From Bacteroidales bacterium (GTDB taxonomy: Bacteria; Bacteroidota; Bacteroidia; Bacteroidales; VadinHA17), in the NCBI GenBank assembly GCA_018056245.1, contig JAGPFZ010000010.1, positions 1 to 54,121 of the forward strand: 54,121 bases of DNA, given 5' to 3'. Below are positions 46,544 to 54,121 of the stretch, in pieces. The position numbers were made by a program, and so were the translations under genes. Numbering within the stretch: the stretch's first letter is position 1; each line of letters starts with the position of its first letter. Under the pieces are notes generated by a model. That model had not been told where the DNA came from and did not search any database. It was given only the letters and a program-made list of their open reading frames with translations.

Positions 46544-48067
46544 ATGAAAGAAAAAAAAATTAAAAGTGCACTCATTTCAGTGTTTTACAAAGAGGGTCTT
46601 GAGGAAATTGTTAGAATTCTTAACAATCTCGGTGTCAGAATTATATCTACAGGTGGAACTCATGATTTCATAAAGGGGATAGGCATATCTTCCGAAGCTG
46701 TTGAAAAGCTTACAAGCTTTCCCTCGGTTCTCGGAGGTCGTGTGAAAACATTGCACCCTTTGATTTTCGGTGGTATTCTTGCGCGAAGAGACAATAATGA
46801 AGATATTAATCAGATAAGAAATTTCAATATACCGGAAATAGATATGGTTGTTGTGGAACTCTATCCCTTTGAAGAAACAGTTTCCTCACTGGCAGATGAG
46901 GCGGAGATAATTGAAAAAATAGATATAGGAGGCGTTGCACTTATACGCGCCGCTGCAAAAAATTTCAACGACGTTCTGGTTGTATCGTCGAGAGCTCAAT
47001 ATAGCCGACTTGCCGAGTTGCTCAGGAAGGGTAATGGATACACTTCACTTGAAGAAAGGAAACAATTTGCAACAGAAGCCTTCAGTATTACATCAGGTTA
47101 TGACGTGGCAATTTTTAAATATTTTAACCGCGAAAGAAATTTACCTGCTTTTAGAGAGAGTTTCGAACCACCTTTTCTTTTGCGATATGGAGAAAATCCT
47201 CATCAGAAAGGGATATTTTTCGGTAAGCTTGAGGAAGTATTCGACAAACTTCATGGGAAGGAGATTTCGTATAACAATCTACTCGATATTGATGCTGCAC
47301 TTGCTTTAACGTTTGAATTTTCGGATCCTGCATTTATAATTACCAAGCATACAAATGCATGTGGAGTTGCCGAAAGAGACAATATTTTTGATGCATGGAA
47401 AGATGCTCTCGCATGCGATCCTGTTTCGGCTTATGGAGGTGTTTTAGCATGTAACCGGCCTATAGATGAACAAGCCGCAAACGAGATTGACAAACTGTTT
47501 TTTGAGATAATAATTTCTCCAAGCTATGAGCCTGCAGCTCTTGAGATGCTAAAACATAAAAAAAACAGGATTATATTGCTACAAAAGAATTTCAACTTCT
47601 CTCCAAATGTTTTCAGAAGTAACCTCAACGGAGTTTTATGGCAGGAGAGGGACAACATAACCGAAGACACGAGCCTTATGCAACCTGTTACAGTAAGGGT
47701 ACCCGATAAAAGAGAATATGACGATCTTGTTTTTGCATTGAAAATAGTGAAGCATAGTAAATCGAATGCTATTGTCCTTGCAATGAATAAACAACTTTAT
47801 GCAAGCGGTGTCGGACAAACGTCAAGGATAGACGCACTGAAACATGCAGTGGAAAAAGCAGGTATATTCGGATTTAATCTTAATGGTGCAGTGCTTGCGT
47901 CCGATGCTTTTTTCCCTTTTGCCGACTGTGTAGAGATGGCTCATAAGGCAGGTATAACAGCTATAGTCCAACCTGGAGGCTCTATAAGAGATCAGGATTC
48001 GATTGACTTCTGCAATAAACACAACATTGCAATGGTTTTTACGGGAGTGCGACATTTCAAACATTAA
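46544..48067 (+). CDS. purH: Bifunctional AICAR formyltransferase / IMP cyclohydrolase
   Basis: A 507-residue enzyme for the last two steps of IMP synthesis. Start set at the ATG at 46544 (MKEKKIKSALISVFYKEGL), as in the family; the frame is open 84 bases further upstream. The N-terminal IMP cyclohydrolase domain (to about 190) has IISTGGT and SVLGGRVKTLHPLIFGGIL. The C-terminal transformylase has ITKHTNACGVA with the catalytic-region Lys-His and SDAFFPFADCVEMA. It precedes mreB by 16 bases, an arrangement also found in Bacteroides. Confidence 0.96.
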   Translation: MKEKKIKSALISVFYKEGLEEIVRILNNLGVRIISTGGTHDFIKGIGISSEAVEKLTSFPSVLGGRVKTLHPLIFGGILARRDNNEDINQIRNFNIPEIDMVVVELYPFEETVSSLADEAEIIEKIDIGGVALIRAAAKNFNDVLVVSSRAQYSRLAELLRKGNGYTSLEERKQFATEAFSITSGYDVAIFKYFNRERNLPAFRESFEPPFLLRYGENPHQKGIFFGKLEEVFDKLHGKEISYNNLLDIDAALALTFEFSDPAFIITKHTNACGVAERDNIFDAWKDALACDPVSAYGGVLACNRPIDEQAANEIDKLFFEIIISPSYEPAALEMLKHKKNRIILLQKNFNFSPNVFRSNLNGVLWQERDNITEDTSLMQPVTVRVPDKREYDDLVFALKIVKHSKSNAIVLAMNKQLYASGVGQTSRIDALKHAVEKAGIFGFNLNGAVLASDAFFPFADCVEMAHKAGITAIVQPGGSIRDQDSIDFCNKHNIAMVFTGVRHFKH

Positions 48068-48083
48068 AAAATTTAAAGCTTAT

Positions 48084-49106
48084 ATGGGATTATTTTCATT
48101 TTTAACTCAGGAGATTGCGATAGACCTTGGCACAGCCAATACTGTCATCATTCAGAACGATAAGGTTGTAGTTGATGAGCCTTCGATAGTAGCCATCGAC
48201 AGGAATACAGGCAAACTAATTGCTATCGGTGAGCAAGCAAGGCAAATGCATGGAAAGACTCATGAAAATATACAAACTATAAGACCTTTACACGATGGTG
48301 TGATTGCAGATTTTAATGCCGCAGAACTGATGATAAGAGGAATGATTAAAATGATTAATAAAAATTCCAAGCTCTACAGTCCTTCTCTAAGAATGGTCAT
48401 CGGCATACCTTCCGGAAGCACTGAGGTAGAAATCAGAGCTGTGCGCGACTCGTCAGAACATGCTGGCGGGAGAGACGTTTATATGATATATGAACCAATG
48501 GCTGCAGCAATAGGCATTGGGCTCGACGTGGAAGCACCTGAAGGCTCTATGGTTGTGGATATCGGCGGAGGAACTGCTGAAATAGCAGTTATAGCTCTTG
48601 GTGGAATAGTATGCTTTAAATCAATAAGAATTGCAGGCGACAGTTTTACATCGGATATTCAAACTTATATGCGCCACCAGCATAATATAAAGATTGGAGA
48701 AAGGTCGGCCGAAGATATTAAGATTGCCGTGGGTGCCGCTCTGCCGGATATTGATAACCCTCCTCCCGATTATATTGTTCGCGGACCAAATATTATGACC
48801 AGCCTACCTATAGAGATTCCGGTATCTTATCAGGAAATTGCTTATTGTCTTGATAAATCACTCTCAAAAATAGAAGCTGCAGTTCTGAACGTGCTTGAAC
48901 AAACTCCTCCTGAACTTTATTCCGATATTGTTAATAAAGGTATATTTCTTACAGGAGGAAGCTCTTTGCTTAGAGGCCTCGATAAAAGATTGACCGACAA
49001 AATAAATATTAATTTCAAAGTAGTCGAAGATCCTTTGAGAGCCGTTGCAAGAGGAACAGCAGTAGCCCTTAAAAATATCGATAAGTTCCAGTTTCTGATG
49101 AGATGA
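48084..49106 (+). CDS. mreB: Rod shape-determining protein MreB
   Basis: A 340-residue bacterial actin. Start set at the ATG at 48084 (MGLFSFLTQEIAIDLGTANT); the open frame extends into purH but the family begins here. The phosphate-binding loop is IDLGTANTVI, and the second phosphate motif is VVDIGGGTAEIAVI. The amphipathic start and hydrophobic residues favour membrane association. It organises lateral cell-wall synthesis with MreC, MreD, PBP2 and RodA, all encoded immediately downstream. MreC follows after 7 bases. Confidence 0.97.
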   Translation: MGLFSFLTQEIAIDLGTANTVIIQNDKVVVDEPSIVAIDRNTGKLIAIGEQARQMHGKTHENIQTIRPLHDGVIADFNAAELMIRGMIKMINKNSKLYSPSLRMVIGIPSGSTEVEIRAVRDSSEHAGGRDVYMIYEPMAAAIGIGLDVEAPEGSMVVDIGGGTAEIAVIALGGIVCFKSIRIAGDSFTSDIQTYMRHQHNIKIGERSAEDIKIAVGAALPDIDNPPPDYIVRGPNIMTSLPIEIPVSYQEIAYCLDKSLSKIEAAVLNVLEQTPPELYSDIVNKGIFLTGGSSLLRGLDKRLTDKININFKVVEDPLRAVARGTAVALKNIDKFQFLMR

Positions 49107-49113
49107 GGAATAA

Positions 49114-49941
49114 ATGAAAAGTCTCATCCAATTCCTGACGAAGCATAACAGGCTTATAATATTCATTCTTCTGGAAGGAGTGGCGTTCTATCTTATTTTT
49201 ACTTCGAATAACTACCATAATACTCAGCTTGTAAAAGGAATAAGAAGCTCAACTCTTGCATGGGAGTCAATAATCAACGATATGACCAACTATTTTAGAA
49301 TTAAAAAGTTGAACACTGAACTCCAGACAGAAAACCAGGAATTAAGAAACACACTAGAAAAAATAATTTCGGTAGGTAAGGATTCCATTTCATCTGTAAT
49401 TTTAAGTACCACTGAAGAACCTCAATACGAGTTTATCGCAGCAGAAGTTGTCAATAATTCTGTCAATCGTCAAAAGAATTTTTTTACACTTAATGTCGGT
49501 ACAAGGCATGGGGTTGACTTAAACATGGGAGTAATAAGTCCTAGTGGTGCTGCAGGAATTATAATCTCTGCAGGAAAGAATTATTCAATTGCTATTTCCC
49601 TTCTTAACCTTGATTTCCGTCTTAGTGCAAAAATAAAATCGAATGATTATTTCGGCTCTCTTTCTTGGGATGGAAGTAATTATAGATATGCAATTCTGAA
49701 CGATATTCCGCAGCATGTATTGCTAAACAGAGGAGATACTGTTGTAACCACGGGATATTCGGCCATTTTTCCTGCCGGAATAATGGTAGGAACAATAAGT
49801 GATTTTGAAAAATCGGGAGGTGAGTTTTATCGCATAAAAGTGAAGCTCGCTACCGATTTTAAAAAGCTTGCTCATGTATATCTAATAAAAAATAACCGCA
49901 GGCAGGAACAGATTTCAATTGAAAAGGAATATAATGATTAA
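49114..49941 (+). CDS. mreC: Rod shape-determining protein MreC
   Basis: A 275-residue bitopic protein: a short cytoplasmic N-terminus, one membrane helix (about 14-32), a periplasmic coiled coil (about 60-95, with NTELQTENQELRNTL) and a C-terminal pair of beta domains (VVTTGYSAIFPAGIMVGTI is typical). It connects MreB to the PBP2/RodA synthase. Its end overlaps mreD by 8 bases. Confidence 0.94.
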   Translation: MKSLIQFLTKHNRLIIFILLEGVAFYLIFTSNNYHNTQLVKGIRSSTLAWESIINDMTNYFRIKKLNTELQTENQELRNTLEKIISVGKDSISSVILSTTEEPQYEFIAAEVVNNSVNRQKNFFTLNVGTRHGVDLNMGVISPSGAAGIIISAGKNYSIAISLLNLDFRLSAKIKSNDYFGSLSWDGSNYRYAILNDIPQHVLLNRGDTVVTTGYSAIFPAGIMVGTISDFEKSGGEFYRIKVKLATDFKKLAHVYLIKNNRRQEQISIEKEYND

Positions 49942-50440
49942 CAAAGTATTAAAATATACGGTTATATATCTGGTACTTTTACTCTTGCAGGTTCTGATAT
50001 TGAACAATATACAGTTTAGCGGTTATATAAATCCTTATGTTTATATTCTTTTTATACTTCTCCTTCCTTATGAAACTCCAGGTTGGATGCTTTTATTATT
50101 ATCTTTTTCCGGAGGCCTTATTATTGATTTCTTTACAGGCACTCCCGGAATGCATGCTGCCGCTACACTTGCAGCCGCCTTTATACGACCATATATTCTG
50201 ATATCAATTTCTCCACGCGAAGGATATAAAGGCGAAACGGAACTATCAGCCGCTGTTTACGGGTTCAAATGGTTTGTTATTTATACCCTTGGGATGGTTT
50301 TTGTTCATCATCTGGTTCTGTTCTACCTTGAAGTATTCAGACTGAATGATTTTTTCAGGACCTTGGCACGAGTAATTCTTAGTACAGCTTTTACCGCTGT
50401 AATTATTTTAATGCTGGAATATTTTAGAAAAGGCCGGTAA
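49934..50440 (+). CDS. mreD: Rod shape-determining protein MreD
   Basis: A 168-residue hydrophobic protein with five or so membrane helices, lacking soluble domains, as expected for MreD. Start set at the ATG at 49934 (MINKVLKYTVIYL); a TTG at 49919 is in frame but less likely. Motif FSGGLIIDFFTGTPGMHAAA is characteristic of the family. Position between mreC and PBP2 supports the call. Overlaps mreC by 8 bases; PBP2 follows after 10 bases. Confidence 0.92.
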   Translation: MINKVLKYTVIYLVLLLLQVLILNNIQFSGYINPYVYILFILLLPYETPGWMLLLLSFSGGLIIDFFTGTPGMHAAATLAAAFIRPYILISISPREGYKGETELSAAVYGFKWFVIYTLGMVFVHHLVLFYLEVFRLNDFFRTLARVILSTAFTAVIILMLEYFRKGR

Positions 50441-50450
50441 ATAAGTCGGG

Positions 50451-52262
50451 ATGAAAGATCGCTACATAAACAGAAGAATATTAGTTGCTGCAATGGTTAT
50501 TGTTGCTGCATTAATTTTAGTTATAAGGCTTTTTAGCATCCAGGTAGTTGATACTTCATACCGTATTTCTGCTGAAAATAATGTTCTTCGTTATGTTACG
50601 GAGTATCCGGCAAGGGGGCTTATATATGACCGTAACCGTAAATTACTTGTTTACAACCAGGTTGCTTATGACCTTATGGTTGTTCCTGTTCAGGTATCAT
50701 TATCCGACACTGTTGAATTCTGTAACTCACTCGGCATAACAAAAGAATATTTCAGCGAGCGCATGAAAGCCGCTAAAAGCTATTCAAAAAGAGCGCCTTC
50801 GATATTTCTTAAACAAATCTCGGCTGAGACCTATGCCGCCTTCCAGGAAAAAATGTTCAAATTTCAAGGTTTTTATGTCCAGCCAAGAACGCTTCGTAAA
50901 TATTCAAAGCCTGTTGCAGCACATGTTCTGGGTTATGTCAGTGAAGTTGATGAAGGAATAATAAAAAAGAATCCTTACTATAAACCTGGAGATTATATAG
51001 GAACTACAGGCATCGAGGAAGCTTACGAGAAGGAACTAAGAGGGGAAAAAGGAGTGAAAATTTATCTTGTCGACGTTTATGGTAGAGTAAAAGGCTCCTA
51101 TGAAGAGGGCCGACTTGATACTGCAGCGGTTCAGGGCAAGAACGTTATTTCAACAATTGACCTCGAGCTTCAGGAATATGCAGAAATGTTGATGAGCAAT
51201 AAATCGGGAAGCATTGTGGCTATTCAGCCTGAAACAGGAGAGATACTGACTCTTGTTTCCTTTCCTGCTTACGATCCGTCACTTCTTATAGGCAGGGCGA
51301 GATCTGAGAATTTTCTACAACTGCAAGCCGATACTACAAAACCTATATTTAACCGTGCAATAATGGCAGCTTATCCTCCTGGTTCGACCTTAAAGCCAGT
51401 AAATGGGCTTGTTGCTTTACAGGAAAAAGTTATTACTCCGTCAACACTTTTTGGCTGTAGCCCTGGGTATCTTTTTGTTGGATGTCATATTCATGAAACT
51501 CCGCTCGATATTATAGGTGCAATCAAAAATTCATGCAATTCATATTTCTGCCAGGCATTCCGCAAAATAATTGAAAATCCTTTACACTCTTCAACATCGT
51601 CTGCTTATAATAAGTGGAGATACTATCTTGATCAGCTTGGTTTCGGCCATACAATAGGATACGATCTGGTTAATGAAAAACCTGGTTTTTTACCCGATAC
51701 ATCATTTTATAATAACCGTTACGGGAAAAATAGATGGAAATCACTTACAATAATTTCCCTTGCAATAGGTCAGGGTGAAATAGGCGCATCTCCCCTTCAG
51801 ATGGCTAATGTAACTGCTGCTATAGCAAACAGGGGCTTTTATTACAGCCCGCATCTGGTAAAGGCTATCGGTGATTCTGCAAATATAACGCAAAATATTA
51901 CTTATAAACATAATATATTGGTTGACTCAGCGAATTTTGAGTATATAATAAAAGGAATGGAGGAGGCAGTGAACGGAAGTGGCGGTGCAACTGCCAAAAT
52001 TGCTGCAATTAATGATATAATAATTTGCGGCAAAACAGGAACAGCTCAGAATCCTCACGGGAAAGATCATTCAATATTTGTTGCTTTTGCACCGAAAGAG
52101 AAGCCAGAAATAGCAATTGCAGTTTATATTGAAAATGCTGGTTTTGGAGCCACTTATGCTGCTCCGGTTGCCAGCCTGATAATAGAGAAATATCTTAATG
52201 GCACTGTTTCTCGTAAGTACCTTGAAGATTATGTTATGGGATTGCAAGTTAGTAGAGAATAA
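50451..52262 (+). CDS. mrdA: Penicillin-binding protein 2 (peptidoglycan transpeptidase)
   Basis: A 603-residue class B PBP that crosslinks peptidoglycan during elongation. One N-terminal membrane anchor (about 10-27), a pedestal domain with ARGLIYDRNRKLL, then the transpeptidase domain. Active-site serine S312 is in PPGSTLKP, SxN appears as SCN (KNSCNSYF), and KTG as CGKTGTAQNP. Works with RodA, whose start codon overlaps this stop (TAATG). Confidence 0.96.
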   Translation: MKDRYINRRILVAAMVIVAALILVIRLFSIQVVDTSYRISAENNVLRYVTEYPARGLIYDRNRKLLVYNQVAYDLMVVPVQVSLSDTVEFCNSLGITKEYFSERMKAAKSYSKRAPSIFLKQISAETYAAFQEKMFKFQGFYVQPRTLRKYSKPVAAHVLGYVSEVDEGIIKKNPYYKPGDYIGTTGIEEAYEKELRGEKGVKIYLVDVYGRVKGSYEEGRLDTAAVQGKNVISTIDLELQEYAEMLMSNKSGSIVAIQPETGEILTLVSFPAYDPSLLIGRARSENFLQLQADTTKPIFNRAIMAAYPPGSTLKPVNGLVALQEKVITPSTLFGCSPGYLFVGCHIHETPLDIIGAIKNSCNSYFCQAFRKIIENPLHSSTSSAYNKWRYYLDQLGFGHTIGYDLVNEKPGFLPDTSFYNNRYGKNRWKSLTIISLAIGQGEIGASPLQMANVTAAIANRGFYYSPHLVKAIGDSANITQNITYKHNILVDSANFEYIIKGMEEAVNGSGGATAKIAAINDIIICGKTGTAQNPHGKDHSIFVAFAPKEKPEIAIAVYIENAGFGATYAAPVASLIIEKYLNGTVSRKYLEDYVMGLQVSRE

Positions 52263-53686
52263 TGGAACGAAAAATTAAAATATGGGCTGCAGTTGACAAA
52301 GTAACTATTCTGCTTTTCCTGCTTCTTGTATTAATAGGCTGGCTTAATATATATTCTGCGATATATAATGAAGAGCAGAGGAAATTATTCGATTTTTCTC
52401 AGCGATATGGGAAACAGATGGTATGGATTATCACAACGTTCCTGCTTGCTTTTGTCGTTCTCAATATTGACAGCAGGTTTTATTTCTTTTTCGGGTATTT
52501 AATTTATGGAATATTTATTTTATTTCTATTTCTTGTTCTTTTATTCGGGAATGAGATTAATGGCACAAGAGCATGGTTTGAAATAGGTCCCTTCAATATA
52601 CAACCTTCTGAATTCGCAAAAGCAGGTACAGCACTTGCACTTGCGAAATATCTTAACACACGTGGTCAGGAGCTTACTAAACCTCGGCTGTTAATTCCGG
52701 CTGCAGCAATAATATTATTACCAGCATTGCTTACAGCTGCTCAGCCCGATATGGGAACAACAGCAGTTTATTTTAGTTTTTTTATTGTGCTCTTCAGAGA
52801 AGGTTTAAGCCCTTATCTCTTCTTTACAGCTTTTCTGGTAATAATCCTATCCTTTGTTGCTCTTATATTTAACGATTTGTATATTACCATACTGATTATA
52901 TCCCTTAGTTTTCTGGTTGCAGCTCTTTTAACACGTAAATTTTCAAATTTGATTAAAGGTTTGATGGTTTTTGCCATTATTACAGGAGCACTTTACATTC
53001 TTAATTATTACCTGATAAAGAATTTCAGTCTCCTTTTTATTATAATATCAGGTTTGCTACTTTCTGGTATTTTCTATGGTTGGCACTTTTACAGATATAA
53101 AGCGAAAGAATTAATGATTATTTACTTATTTACTATTGGAAGTATTTTTTATGTAAATATGGTGGATTATGGATATCATAATTTGCTTAAGCCTCATCAG
53201 CAGCAAAGAATAGATATTTTTTTACGATTGAAGTCCGATCCTAAAGGTGCTGGTTATAATATTAATCAGTCGGTGATTTCAATAGGTTCTGGTGGCCTCA
53301 CCGGTAAAGGCTTCCTGAGAGGAACACAAACAAAATATAAATTTGTACCTGCTCAAAGTACCGATTTTATTTTCTGTACGATAGGCGAGGAATGGGGCTT
53401 CCTGGGTTCATTGGTTGTGATATTTCTTTATGTTTTTTTAATGCTTCGGCTTATTTTTCTTGCCGAGCGGCAGAAATCATCTTTTTCAAGAATATATGGG
53501 TATGGTGTTGTATCAATTTTGTTGATTCATTTTTTTGTCAATATTGGAATGACAACAGGCATTATGCCTGTCATCGGCATCCCTCTTCCATTTTTAAGTT
53601 ACGGCGGTAGTTCGTTATGGGGTTTTACCCTTCTGCTTTTTATTTTTCTCCGACTCGATGCGGCAAGAAATGAATATCTGATATAA
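52262..53686 (+). CDS. rodA: Rod shape-determining protein RodA (SEDS glycosyltransferase)
   Basis: A 474-residue SEDS-family peptidoglycan polymerase. Signatures: NIQPSEFAKAGTALALAKY, AAQPDMGTTAVYF (with the functionally important Asp), DFIFCTIGEEWGFLG and the C-terminal PVIGIPLPFLSYGGSSLWG. It is about 100 residues longer than E. coli RodA (about 370). The extra part is mostly a hydrophobic stretch (about 190-300) predicted to add several membrane helices before LLKPHQQQRID. Last gene of the elongasome operon. Confidence 0.95.
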   Translation: MERKIKIWAAVDKVTILLFLLLVLIGWLNIYSAIYNEEQRKLFDFSQRYGKQMVWIITTFLLAFVVLNIDSRFYFFFGYLIYGIFILFLFLVLLFGNEINGTRAWFEIGPFNIQPSEFAKAGTALALAKYLNTRGQELTKPRLLIPAAAIILLPALLTAAQPDMGTTAVYFSFFIVLFREGLSPYLFFTAFLVIILSFVALIFNDLYITILIISLSFLVAALLTRKFSNLIKGLMVFAIITGALYILNYYLIKNFSLLFIIISGLLLSGIFYGWHFYRYKAKELMIIYLFTIGSIFYVNMVDYGYHNLLKPHQQQRIDIFLRLKSDPKGAGYNINQSVISIGSGGLTGKGFLRGTQTKYKFVPAQSTDFIFCTIGEEWGFLGSLVVIFLYVFLMLRLIFLAERQKSSFSRIYGYGVVSILLIHFFVNIGMTTGIMPVIGIPLPFLSYGGSSLWGFTLLLFIFLRLDAARNEYLI

Positions 53687-53688
53687 AA

Positions 53689-54121
53689 TCAGAATGGTAT
53701 CCTTATATTATGTGAAATTTGAATCCCGAATTCTTTCTCGACGTAATCTATAAGCTGTGGGAAAAATTCCATGAAATCATCAAACAAAGAATAGTAGTTT
53801 TTCCTCAATATTTTAACTGCAAATTTTGTTTCATCCGGTAATGTTGAACCTTTACTCAAAGCTTTAAGCACACGTTTTATCCCCTTTATTGTCTGATACG
53901 ACTCTATCCAGTTGTAGATGATGAAAAAAGGCATTATTTGTTTTACTTTCTCAGGTAATAAATCGTAGTGATTTACAAGTGCACGGTAAAAGTTGTATGT
54001 TACACTTTCGAGAGGCCTTCTTGAAAAGAAATCCCACTCCTTTGTCAAAAAATGATCGTAAATTATATCCACAATCACTCCGGAATATTTATGATATTTC
54101 CCTGAAAAATGCAATTTGCTC
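53689..54121 (-). CDS. Acyl-carrier-protein phosphodiesterase-like protein (partial, 5' end beyond window)
   Basis: The C-terminal 143 or so residues of an AcpH-like (DUF479) protein; reading stays open to the right edge, so the N-terminal part is missing from the window. AcpH removes the 4'-phosphopantetheine arm of acyl carrier protein. Family features seen are the His-rich YHKYSGVIVDIIYDHFL block, including the conserved Asp-His, and MPFFIIYNWIESYQTIKGI. A TTG at 54112-54114 should not be taken as the start. Converges with rodA 2 bases away. Confidence 0.82.
   Translation of the reverse strand, partial: SKLHFSGKYHKYSGVIVDIIYDHFLTKEWDFFSRRPLESVTYNFYRALVNHYDLLPEKVKQIMPFFIIYNWIESYQTIKGIKRVLKALSKGSTLPDETKFAVKILRKNYYSLFDDFMEFFPQLIDYVEKEFGIQISHNIRIPF

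Noticed and set aside
1-54121. CRISPR array, prophage, insertion sequence, toxin-antitoxin or biosynthetic gene cluster
   Set aside because: No direct-repeat/spacer pattern, transposase, integrase, phage structural gene or toxin-like pair was found; nearly every frame is a recognised housekeeping gene.

Overview
The window is chromosomal DNA from a member of the Bacteroidota, most likely order Bacteroidales or a close relative. The A+T-rich sequence, the repeated Bacteroidota-type promoter (TTG or TTTG, about 17-23 bases, then TAnnTTTG), the scarcity of Shine-Dalgarno sites, the GT4 / GH57 / glycogen synthase-phosphorylase cluster, a GH97 enzyme, and the purH-mreBCD-PBP2-rodA order all point there. 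Species cannot be named from this sequence. I see no phage, plasmid, insertion sequence, CRISPR array, rRNA or broken gene. It is a compact housekeeping region with 44 protein genes (one cut by the right edge), one tRNA and no gene-free stretch over 300 bases.

Layout. 1-9.1 kb: storage-polysaccharide metabolism (GT4 glycosyltransferase, GH57 enzyme, a giant glycogen synthase-phosphorylase fusion, and a convergent branching enzyme). 9.1-14.8 kb: ribF, ahcY, a Rieske-like lipoprotein, a small basic exported protein, greA with a terminator-like leader hairpin, a HIT protein, comF and ruvC. 14.8-19.3 kb, minus strand: S41 protease lipoprotein, EamA transporter, serS, and the rplU-rpmA ribosomal operon. 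19.5-23.4 kb, plus strand: DUF151/UVR nuclease, GH97 glycosidase, thyA, folA. 23.5-28.7 kb, minus strand: proteostasis and envelope genes (clpX, clpP, trigger factor, tRNA-Leu, lptB, tatC). 28.9-32.2 kb: recQ and a GT2 glycosyltransferase. 32.2-32.4 kb: an intergenic repeat with a strict 7-base period. 32.4-40 kb: an arginine/carbamoyl-phosphate island (carB, argR-argG-argH, carA) with a probable ArgR operator at argR. 40.2-46.4 kb: a lipoprotein, a large ABCG-like transporter, rsmA and a MacB/FtsX-type permease. 46.5-53.7 kb: purH followed by the rod-shape operon mreB-mreC-mreD-PBP2-rodA. The right edge cuts an acyl-carrier-protein phosphodiesterase gene.

How the genes work together. The first cluster can build, branch and phosphorolyse alpha-glucan, with synthesis and breakdown on one polypeptide. 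ClpX, ClpP and trigger factor form a folding/degradation block, in which the trigger factor message probably starts as a tRNA-Leu co-transcript. CarA/CarB make carbamoyl phosphate, and ArgG/ArgH finish arginine under ArgR. MreBCD, PBP2 and RodA form the elongasome.

No clearly new multi-gene system is visible. The most unusual signals are the heptad-periodic repeat at 32239-32371, the terminator-like hairpin at the transcription start of greA, the Rieske-like protein with predicted 3Cys:1His ligands, the synthase-phosphorylase fusion, and the carA/carB pair split by argRGH. Several open reading frames extend upstream of the real start; corrected starts are given for trigger factor, argG, rsmA, the FtsX-type permease, purH, mreB and mreD.
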